Program-made: the position numbers and the translations under genes
The notes under the pieces: generated by a model
The model's input: only the letters and a program-made list of their open reading frames with translations
Databases searched by the model: none
What the model was told of the DNA's origin: nothing
NCBI RefSeq assembly: GCF_000497045.1
Contig: NW_015961953.1
Location: 186,001-250,000 of the forward strand
DNA from: Kalmanozyma brasiliensis GHG001
Taxonomy: Eukaryota; Basidiomycota; Ustilaginomycetes; Ustilaginales
Length of the DNA stretch: 64,000 bases
Reading direction: 5' to 3'
Part shown: one piece after another, positions 20,359 through 29,174 of the stretch
Layout of the letters: every line of letters begins with the position of its first letter
How positions within the stretch are numbered: the stretch's first letter is position 1

Positions 20359-23300
20359 ATGGTGAAAGAAGTCTCCTCCGCTCAGGAGTTCGATGCGGAG
20401 CTGAGCTCGGCCGGCTCCAAGCTGGTCGTGGTCGACTTCCACGCTGTCTGTAAGTGCCGCCAGCATCACTTCTCCAGACTCCTTCCCACGTCTTTCTCAC
20501 CTTCTCCTTCGCTTTCACTCTTAATCTTGACTCAGGGTGCGGACCGTGCAAGGTGATTGCGCCCGTGTTCCAGCGACTTGCATCTCAGTACACCAGCGTC
20601 GTCTTCCTCAAGGTCGACGTTGACCGTGTTCAACCAGTCGCACAACGATACAGCGTTCGCGCCATGCCCACCTTCCTCTTCCTCAAGAACAAGAGCGTCG
20701 TCGAGACCCTTCAAGGCGCTGATCCCAACCGACTCACTGCGCTTGTCAAGCAGCATTCCTCGGGGGCCTCGTCTGCCTTCTCTGGCTCGGGTCAGACGCT
20801 CTCTGGCAGCGGCTCTTCGTCCAACTCGTTTGGTGCGCGCACTGTAGCTGACATCACCGACGGCCATGTAAGCTTCGAAAACCTCCTGCCGTTGCTTGTG
20901 CTCGGTGCCTACCTTCTGTACCTCTACCTCGGCCAGTAGTCCACATCGATGCACGAATTCTTCAACGCTGCTTTCAACCATGCATCTTTGTGTCTGCGCG
21001 TGTCCTCCAGTCGAGCGAAGTTCAGCCAGGCTGACACAATCACCTTGCTTGCCTGCATTTCACACATTCTGTTCCCCAACAGTCTTCTCTCCTCAAGACA
21101 GTCGAGGCGAATCGATCGTCGGCGTTGAACGAAAAGCCAGATCACCGTTTGCAGGACATACTCAATGGTCCCAACGGCGGCAAGTGGCTCGAGAGCGATG
21201 CCGACGAGCAACTGCTCATTCACCTTAGTGTAAGTCCGAAGCGCGGTCGCTCTGGACCTGATTCATGCTTCTGACTAATGACATTTGCACACGCACAGTT
21301 CAAGCAACGTGTCAAGCTTTCAGGGATCCTCCTCCGAACATTGCCCTCACAGTCAGCTCATGCGCCCAAGCAGATCAAGATTTTTGCCAATCGACCGGGA
21401 CTCAGCTTCGACGACGCAACTGCAGACACGGCCGACCAAGAGGCCGAGCTGTCAGAGGAGCACGTTCGTGGGGGCGAAAATGGAGGCGGCGGCAAGGTCT
21501 TCTCGCTCCGCTTTGTCAAGTTCCAAAAGGTCGACTCGCTGACCATTGCCGTGCTCTCCAATCAGGACGACGCAGAGACGACGCGCATCGACGCCATCGA
21601 CGTGTTCGGCCTTGCCGATCAGGCCACGGACATGAGCGAGCTGCAAAAGATTGCTGCCGAGGGCGAGTCACGCGACATGGACTTCCGCACTGCCTCGAGA
21701 ACGGGTCTCAAAGGTGGCAGCAGCTCGCCTGGCGGCTACAAAGGTGGCTTCAGTGCACCGCGAAGCTCATCCATTCCCAACATCTCGGCGTATGCCGAAC
21801 GACCCTCGCGGCACGGCCGATCGCATTCGACCTCGAGTCTGAATCCTCCAATGCCCAAATACAGGCGATCGGTTTCATCCGCCTCGGCGCCTCCGATGCA
21901 GCTGGTGGACGAAGAAGATGAGGACGAGTACGTCGGATCCACCGATCGACGCAGGTCAGATCATCATCAGGGCGGCTTTGCTCCGTCAATCCCGCATTCA
22001 CCACCCTCCATGACCGAGGAGGAAGAGGCAGAGTTCGAAGCCGCGCAGAGGGCAGCGCGCGATACACTCAGCGGATGGCACTATGCACCGCTCGGTGTCG
22101 CCCTTGCCCCTCCTCTCGGTGCTCTTTTGGGCGGACACTCTGACGCATGGTCTGATGCCATCCTCCTCATTCTCGCCAGCTTCTGGCTCTACCAATTCCT
22201 GCGCATCCCCTGGGAGATGTACTACGCTTCAAGGACCCGCATCGTGCTTTCCGTCGATCAGGACGACGACGACGCGGTCGAGCAGGATGGGCAGGACACT
22301 TCTGCGCGCAAGTCTCCAGAAACAGCTGAGCGCAAGGAAGCTCGTCGAGCAGCAGCGGCTGAACTCCGCCGATCGGAGCTGCTGAGTCTTGTCTTTTGCG
22401 TCCTTAGCCCTCTGGTCGGTGCATACATGCTGCATTGGATGCGCGAGACCATGACCGACGGCAACAAGTACCTCAACACGTTCAACATCCGCCTCTTCAC
22501 CCTCGCCGCTGGCATCAAGCCTTGGTCGCATGCCATGAGCCTCATTCGACGTCGAATGCTGCACCTGCAGGAGGAAGTTCACCACCCGTCGTCCAAGGTC
22601 GAAAAGATGAACCAGCGCATCCGTCGTCTCGAAGCGGACCTGTCGAGTCTGCGCAAAATGTATGCCACCAAGAATGAGCTCCGCGTTCTGCGCGACCACG
22701 AGGCGCAGTTGGGCCGAGCAGTGCGCCGATCCGAGAGGAAGGAGGAACACCTCCGATTGTCAGCAGAGGAGAAGTTCAGCATTGTCGAGGGCCGGCTGGA
22801 GGATCTGCTGCGAGAGGTGGCCATCAACGCCGAGTTGATCGAGGACGAGCGCAGGGAGCGAGAACGGGCAGCAAGCGCTCGAATTTCGCTCTTTGCAGCG
22901 ATCAAATACCTCATCGGCTCCGGTCAAGCTCGTCACACAACTCCAAAGCACTACCTGCACGACATGCCTCGCAGCCTTCCGTCGACGGCGTCGCTGGGAC
23001 TTGGAGCCATGTCACCCGAGTCGGAAGCCAGCATCGAGGCTCATCTGCCCTCTGCTGCCAGTCAGAGCCTCAGCCCGACTGGACCAGCTCGCACTATCAC
23101 TGGCACGCCTACATCCTTCGCCGCGCGCGATAAGGCTTCCTCTGAACGCCACGGCGAGGCACCTTCCACGACCGCTCCTGCGCGCCCCAAACATGGCAAC
23201 GGCAATGCCGTCGTTTCCCGCTCTCGCACCAGCAACAACATCCATCACGTCTCTGGCCCCTGGTGGGAACGCGGAATGGCCTTCTACCTCTTCCTCCCGC

Positions 23301-23551
23301 TCAACGTCTCCAGCGCTGCCATCCGCTTTGCTGGCGAGAAGGTGAAGCACATTCTCGAGGACTCGGAGCAGGAAGCCGCCAGGAATCAACGCAAGACGCT
23401 GCAGTATCAGAAGCATCTCGCCGACCAGCAGCTGCAGCAGCATCAACGCAAAATGTCGCAGCAGCAGCAGATGCTGAGCCCTACCCGGACGCGTGGCGAG
23501 GCACCGCCGAGCATCAAGGTCGCTGCCCCCCCTGCTGGGCGTGTTCGTTGA
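20359..23551 (+). CDS. Thioredoxin-PITH protein in frame with a multi-span membrane/coiled-coil protein
   Basis: Proposed exons: 20359-20449, 20536-20867, 21083-21229 and 21299-23551, with all phases matching; 940 aa. Residues 1-105 are a thioredoxin domain with WCGPC at 31-35. Residues about 142-300 form a PITH (proteasome-interacting thioredoxin) domain: SALNEKPDHRL, WLESDADEQLLIHL, then VKLSGILLRT and TRIDAID. Txl1/TXNL1, the usual thioredoxin-PITH proteins, end here at about 290 aa and bind the 26S proteasome. This frame continues without a stop through a Ser-rich linker into hydrophobic segments near residues 455, 477 and 552, a coiled coil (about 611-714) and another hydrophobic stretch near 849. 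The second part resembles an uncharacterised fungal membrane family. Either a true fusion or two genes with an unseen boundary is possible. The WCGPC motif is itself restored by splicing. Confidence refers to domains and splicing, less to the fusion. Confidence 0.7.
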
Positions 23552-23724
23552 GCTAGCACCGTCGCTTCACCCTTACTTGAATCTTCACACTCGTTCTCGC
23601 TCTTATGACCTATCGTTGATACCCACACGCACGCATTCTTTCGGATGCCGATACCTCCATCTCTCCATTTCTATTGTACATCTACCTCTTCTGTATGTAT
23701 CTCTATCCCTCGTCGTCATGGAAG

Positions 23725-24525
23725 TCAGTATGCCAACAACCAGAGCGCGCTCGCGCCTATGCCTGTGCCAACAACGAGCATCACCGCATGAACGATCCGA
23801 CTCGTGTGTCCGTCGTTGAGAAAGACGCCTTCGGTCTCATCAAAGTCGACCTGTTCCTTCTCCAATCCCCTCTCCGCATTCAAATAGTCGACGGTTCCAG
23901 CGCCTAGGGAGATGATGGACAGGGCGAAGAAGATGCCCGCAAAGACTTTGGTGGACAGTGGGAGGTGGTCCCAATCGACCGGCTCGTTTTGGCGCCTTCT
24001 CGGGGTGGAGTACGATCGAGCGGTGTCGGGTAGTTGCAGCTGCAGAATCAACGAGGCGGATAGAATTGCCAGCAAGCAGGAGAGGCGGAGCCAGGAGAAG
24101 AAGTTGCGTTCGCGAGCGAGAAAGTCGCGTGCAGAAGAGCTCGACGTCTCCTTGACCTGCAGAAAGGTTTGTGCCCACCTCAACGGTTTCAGGGCTGTTG
24201 ATCTGAGCTGGACCGTTTCTGAGTTCGAGTCTTCGGGGTGTGGGTCATCGTCGCGGATGGTGATGAGCGAGCTGTCTTGTCGAATCGTCCGCGTCCTCCC
24301 TTCATCGGCCCTCGGCGATGCAGGTCTGGATGATTCTGGAGTGCCGTTCTTTGACGTCGGCGAACGAGGCGATAGCGCCCGAGGGTAAGCATTGGGGATA
24401 TGCAGTGACAACCGACCACTGCCCGCACCGCTGCTCTTAGGCCCATGGTGGCTATGTTCCGAGATACCTGTGTTGATGCGCTTGAGACCCTTCAGGCTTG
24501 ACTCTTGCGACGGACCGCCCGGCAT
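23725..24525 (-). CDS. DUF202 small membrane protein
   Basis: Single exon, 266 aa from the ATG at 24525; the frame extends further upstream but without an ATG. The N-terminal about 125 residues are hydrophilic, Ser/Pro-rich and probably disordered. The C-terminal half is a DUF202 domain: ARDFLARERNFFSWLRLSC followed by a first span, a second span (FAGIFFALSIISLGAG) and a last span at the extreme C-terminus. DUF202 proteins are small three-span membrane proteins; in yeasts related domains occur in vacuolar proteins linked to polyphosphate transporters. No catalytic motif is visible, so function here is unknown. It is tail to tail with the thioredoxin-PITH gene, 173 bp apart. Confidence 0.78.
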   Translation of the reverse strand: MPGGPSQESSLKGLKRINTGISEHSHHGPKSSGAGSGRLSLHIPNAYPRALSPRSPTSKNGTPESSRPASPRADEGRTRTIRQDSSLITIRDDDPHPEDSNSETVQLRSTALKPLRWAQTFLQVKETSSSSARDFLARERNFFSWLRLSCLLAILSASLILQLQLPDTARSYSTPRRRQNEPVDWDHLPLSTKVFAGIFFALSIISLGAGTVDYLNAERGLEKEQVDFDETEGVFLNDGHTSRIVHAVMLVVGTGIGASALWLLAY

Positions 24526-26321
24526 CTTGAGTTGAGGGAGGATGGAAGAAGCGGCAGGCAAGTGGACAAGATGGTTAACAAGGTCTGATGGTTCAAGGGT
24601 CCGAGGCCAAGACCTGCAGGAGCGTGCATGACGTGATTTCGCCCTGTGAGAGCCGAATTTCTGTGTGTGGAGCTGAGCCACTACTCGGTCTAACAAACTT
24701 AGAAATTCCGAGCGACATGGTCTTGATAGCTGTCACAGGTCTCATCACTGCTGCTAAGAATACCCGTTGCACCTTGTCGGCGTTGGGACAAAGGCTGAAT
24801 GCGAGCGATAGCAAAAGCCGGAAGGCCAATCAAGAAGACGTCGGTGACAGGGAATGGTCCTGGATTAACGCAGGGGCGGCACTACCGCGGCTCAGAGCAA
24901 ACTTCTCGTCCTGGATTGTTGTGTCCCAGCATTGATGCTGCATCGTGCATCGAGCGGCCGGACGCTTCCGTCGGAGAGTCGGAGCCTGGACGAGGTTGCC
25001 GGTGTCTAAGGCCACATTGTTCGCTCTGGCAAGGAGCACTTCGGGTCCTGCAGCAGACATCTGTGACGCTTGGGCAGCAATGACTGGGTCTGCAGCGTCA
25101 TTGTGCGAAGCTTGAAAAGCAAGGGACGCAGTGTCAATGACGTGGTCCCTTAGCAGTCACGTCTTCTCGGCCTGCAGGTCCCCATTGTTGAAGGGGAAAC
25201 GAAGCGATGGGGATAGGGGGCCGCAGTCAATTTGAGCGGCATACAGTACTTCTGCAAGAGGCACGTTGAGTTCGGACAGCGTCAGGGCCGGACAGCACGC
25301 GGCCGTAAAGTGCTCAGATCGGATGGTGTCGGCAGGACACGATGGGATTGCCAACGTACGACCTGGGGCGCTCGTTGTATGGCGATCTCGGTTGCGCCAA
25401 ACGAAGGTCTCCTTGCCGCGTCTCGGTTCCCACGCTTTTGAGCAACGCGAAGGGCGCCCACCATCTTTGAGTTGGGCGTACGACGCCCGCCTTTGTTTTT
25501 TCGACAGCGCGGAGTTGCAACTTTAGAGCTTTGCTTGAAGACCCTCGTGGGGCTGCCACCATCTTGCCCTGGCCCGTTGTCGATCCCCTTTCAGTGCGTT
25601 AGTCGAGAAACTCTTGCAGGGCCACCGCAAAGCTAGAATCGCTAGCGAATACAGCTAGAACACTCATCTGCACATATATCATCAAGTTGGCCCGCTAGAA
25701 CCATTGTTTGTGCTACTGCAGACCACTTATGGTAAAGATGATGTATCAGCGAAGATCTGCGATGAAAGGGCAAAGGAGAAGCGAAGCTCCAGAGCACTCT
25801 GAGCGAGAACGGACGCTCCTCGTATGGCCCCTTGCTTAGCCTCGTTGTCGGGATTGGCGCTCGTGCCACCGCGCCCTATCTCGTTGCCACCTCCCTTTTG
25901 CACCACCGCGTGCCTTGCTTGGTGAACTTGATTGTTTCTCTCTCATTGACAAGCCTTCCCTGCCTAGGCTCTGTGCTTCAATTCGACTTCGCAAAGAGAT
26001 AGGAATCAGACGTCCATGCTCCGACTGAACAATGGCGATCCTGCCTCCGACAAGTTTGATTTCTGCCCCTTTCTGGTGGGAAGATTTTCTAGGCTCGCTT
26101 CCATTGGATCAGCTGAGCGATCAGAACAATGGGGACCACAAACGAGATTCGGAACGATGCTAAGCGCTGTCCAATGGCTCCAACTCGGCACGATGAATCT
26201 GCCCCTGTCGACCAAGTCACAGACGCTAGAGAAAAGAGGGTAGGCGAGGCCCACAAAGCTTTCTTTAGCGGAGACGTACGCGAGCAGACCCTTTTTAACG
26301 CTCTTTCGCCCACGACGGCAA

Positions 26322-26330
26322 ACAAAGGGA
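26322..26330 (+). promoter_or_regulatory. Exact pheromone response element ACAAAGGGA (first copy)
   Basis: The nonamer matches the Ustilago pheromone response element bound by the HMG-box factor Prf1. It lies 1.7 kb upstream of the bHLH start codon, inside the gene-poor interval. Binding is inferred. Confidence 0.4.
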
Positions 26331-27560
26331 GAGACGAAAAGCAAACCCACCAACCCACTTTTAGAACGTCACGGTGCTGCAGCTGCACCATGCACGTCAG
26401 GCAGATCAGTGCACGCCTGCATGAACCACAGCAGAAAGGGCCGGCCAGCAAATCGACCGTCTTGTCCGTGATTGTCCCTTTTCACTGATCACAATTTCGA
26501 CAGGTTGAAGCTCTTTTTCCTTCGGTTGTCGCATTCATGCATGCAGGTATGCGCGAATGGGCTGTGACTGTAGAGAGGAAAATCAGTGCTTTCACCAGTT
26601 AGACTCGAGAGACTCCTTTGTAGGTCGGAACAGAAGCCGAGCTGGCTGAGCTGCTGCTGCTGCTATTGCTCCACAGCCAGACTCATTCCCTGCTGGCTGT
26701 GGCTGAGGCAGCGAAGAGGGACGTTCCGAGTCAACGGGCGAGCCTTTGCAGGGGGTCAGGGCGCAGCTCTCAAATGGCGCTATCAACAGAATCATCTTCT
26801 GGCTTCGAGTGCAGAGGCCGTAATGGTCGATAAGAGAGTCCCTTTGAGCCGTCTCTCTTCCTCTCTCGACAGCGATCTAGCCACCCTCGCTCGAGCATGA
26901 AGTTTGGTCTGATTGCAGATCTGCTGCAGCTAGTGCATCGCCCCCGCGCTCTTTTCTTCTTGTCGCTCCGCAAATTCGCGGCATTGTGACACGGACCTCG
27001 TCGCAGACCTCGGACCTCGGACGGCCATCTGCTTTGACGGATTGCCTGACATGGTCAAGATGCCGAAGGGGGTCCTCTTCCGCGCGCAGACCACGAGCCT
27101 TGACCCTTGCTTTTGGTCTTGCGACAAGGGGTCTGTGAATGGCGTCCGTGTCCCTGCGGAAGAACTCAAGCCGTCCTGCTGATTCGACCCAATCCGCTTT
27201 CAATGGAAAGCATTGACAGACTGTCAAGCCACAGCGACGAAGCGCAAGGGCCATCTTTGCTACTTTTGTCCGGTGATAGGACTCGAGGCCCGGTTATGCT
27301 CGCCGGCCCGTCGCTCTCCTACCTCGAGCCCAGTAGATGAGCTAGCAGAATAGCTGCTGCCCTATTGAGCAGTTCCATCGGAACGCCACACCGAGTGCTC
27401 TATCGCCACTCTCTGCTGCTCTCACCTCTCTTGGAGTCTGTGATTGCGGAAGAAGCCTGCTCCGTGCCTGCGCCGTGGTGTATGCTCTCCCTCATACAAG
27501 GTTGACTCGCCGCCGCTAGACCCTCTCAACTTCAGGCTCGCCCAACCTTAAAGCTTCGCC

Positions 27561-27569
27561 ACAAAGGGA
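27561..27569 (+). promoter_or_regulatory. Exact pheromone response element ACAAAGGGA (second copy)
   Basis: Exact match to the Prf1-type element, 460 bases upstream of the bHLH start codon. It lies just before the AUG-free pyrimidine-rich leader, where a core promoter would be expected. Binding is inferred. Confidence 0.5.
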
Positions 27570-28028
27570 ACGTCGATTCTTCCGTCTTCCCTCTTCTTCC
27601 TCCTCACCTTCATCCACACTGACTACTTCCACTCTGCGCAGTCACTCCATCGGACGTCCCCCTCACTCCTTCCTACCGCACCATTAAAGACCATCGTCGT
27701 CCGCAAGAGTCTTCTTCATCTCTCTTTTCCCTCCTCGGCCAACTCCTATTCGACGCATACATCTGCACCTCGAATCATTCATTCGCTCCATCGCTAGCAA
27801 CATCCATCTCATATCTGCACAGCAACCATCTGTCGACGCTCAACTCCACCTCCTCTCGACGCCACATCGCCGGTTTTTCTTTGCCCTCAAAGCCCACATC
27901 CTTCCCATCCGACGGGATCTTCATCTCTCAAATCTCGCTGCATTGTTTTTTTTGGCCTTCACTTTCGAGCCCTCGTCATACCTCCTCTTCTTTCTTCCTG
28001 AACTCTACTTCTTCTCTCTCTCGCAACC

Positions 28029-28958
28029 ATGGCAGCCATCAAGACGGAACGCGGTCGATCTCCCGCGCCCATCACACACGCCATGTCTCCCCTCTCCCCT
28101 CCTCCTGCGGCACGCACCAGCAAGCGCCGCAAGCGCTCAGAGCTCTCCCCTTCGTCAAAAGCGACGCATAGCATCATCGAGAAGGAACGTCGTGAAGCGA
28201 TGAACGAGAAGTTCGCCGAGCTTGCGGCCAATATTCCCGAACTCGTCGAAGCCATCAGCGCGGGTAAAAGGCCGACCAAGGGCGAGATTGTCAAAGCGTC
28301 CATTGCGCGGCATCAAGACCAGGAGCGGCGGGTGCGGGAGTTAATGTGCGAAGTTCAAATGTTGCGCAGTGGCAACCATGTCACTCCGGATCCCTTTGGC
28401 GGGGTGGAGACGCAGGAGCCGGTGCTCTCCCTGCCGCAGTATCAAGTCCAACCATCCCATCCGCTCGGCGGCCTATGGGTCGGTCAACTTCTCGACAAGA
28501 CCCCCCTCACAACTCCCCTCCCCTTCGACGGTATGGGTCTCCTACCAGACCTCAACCAGCCCGTATCGCCCTTCAAGCAAACGAGCATGATGAACTTTGC
28601 CTACCCTCCCCCGCTCGACCCGGGCGCGCTCAGCATCGCTTTCCCTTCCAACCTCATCAACCCCATGGACTTTCGTCGAGACGACACCTCGGCTCCCCCT
28701 ACGACCAGCGGATTTTCATCCCCGACCTTCACTTCGGGCGCTTCGGATAGCGACTCGACCTTCAGCACGGACGTTGGGGTCGGCTTTGAGCCGTTTGTCA
28801 TGCCAACACTGAGCGAGGCGACGCCGCTGAGCTGCTTGGTCGGGTTGCCCGCCACGGCGATGGATGGGAGCGGTGGCCAGGGAAAGGCGCGGAGGGGAGC
28901 GAGTAGGAGGATCGACGAAGGTAGCCCACTCGCCCCTAGCCGAGCTGCCAATGTTTGA
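28029..28958 (+). CDS. Basic helix-loop-helix transcription factor
   Basis: Single exon, 309 aa, start in a good CAACCATGG context. A basic stretch (SKRRKR, 31-36) can act as a nuclear signal. The bHLH domain spans about 43-108: basic region KATHSIIEKERREAMNEKF with the E-box contacts His47, Glu51 and Arg55, first helix to about residue 75, then loop and second helix (KGEIVKASIARHQDQERRVREL). The remainder is Pro/Ser/Thr-rich and probably activating or disordered, ending in a basic tail (KARRGASRRI). The bHLH type predicts dimeric binding to CANNTG; targets are unknown. Two exact pheromone-response elements and a long AUG-free leader precede it. It is tail to tail with the RhoGAP gene. Confidence 0.87.
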   Translation: MAAIKTERGRSPAPITHAMSPLSPPPAARTSKRRKRSELSPSSKATHSIIEKERREAMNEKFAELAANIPELVEAISAGKRPTKGEIVKASIARHQDQERRVRELMCEVQMLRSGNHVTPDPFGGVETQEPVLSLPQYQVQPSHPLGGLWVGQLLDKTPLTTPLPFDGMGLLPDLNQPVSPFKQTSMMNFAYPPPLDPGALSIAFPSNLINPMDFRRDDTSAPPTTSGFSSPTFTSGASDSDSTFSTDVGVGFEPFVMPTLSEATPLSCLVGLPATAMDGSGGQGKARRGASRRIDEGSPLAPSRAANV

Positions 28959-29174
28959 CTGCCAAGATGTATATCGAAGAGAAAAAAGTCGGCTTTGTAA
29001 TACGCTATGTTTTCCAAAACTCCCTCTGTGTGGAACTGTCACTCGGTCTGTCGTCAGAACGACGCATTCAGCTCAACTCAGCTCAGCTCAAGGTCTCGCG
29101 ATCACACCCGCCACGCAACACGCCAGCAAGTAGAGCATACTGTAGCAATGCGGTATACATTTCGACAAACTCAT

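Larger units (their letters stand above)
24526..28028. other. Large gene-poor interval upstream of the bHLH gene
   Basis: At 3.5 kb this is the longest stretch without a credible protein gene. Open frames are all below about 130 codons, overlap on both strands and match no family I know. It contains two exact pheromone-response elements. The last about 490 bases (27541-28028) are pyrimidine-rich and lack any ATG, which fits a long 5' leader. CAATGAC occurs at 25078-25084 and 25135-25141, with its inverse at 25097-25103. A non-coding transcript cannot be seen from sequence. Confidence 0.55.

Noticed and set aside
26129..26488. 119-codon open frame in the gene-poor interval
   Set aside because: No recognisable domain, no splice-site context and an overlapping minus-strand frame of similar size.
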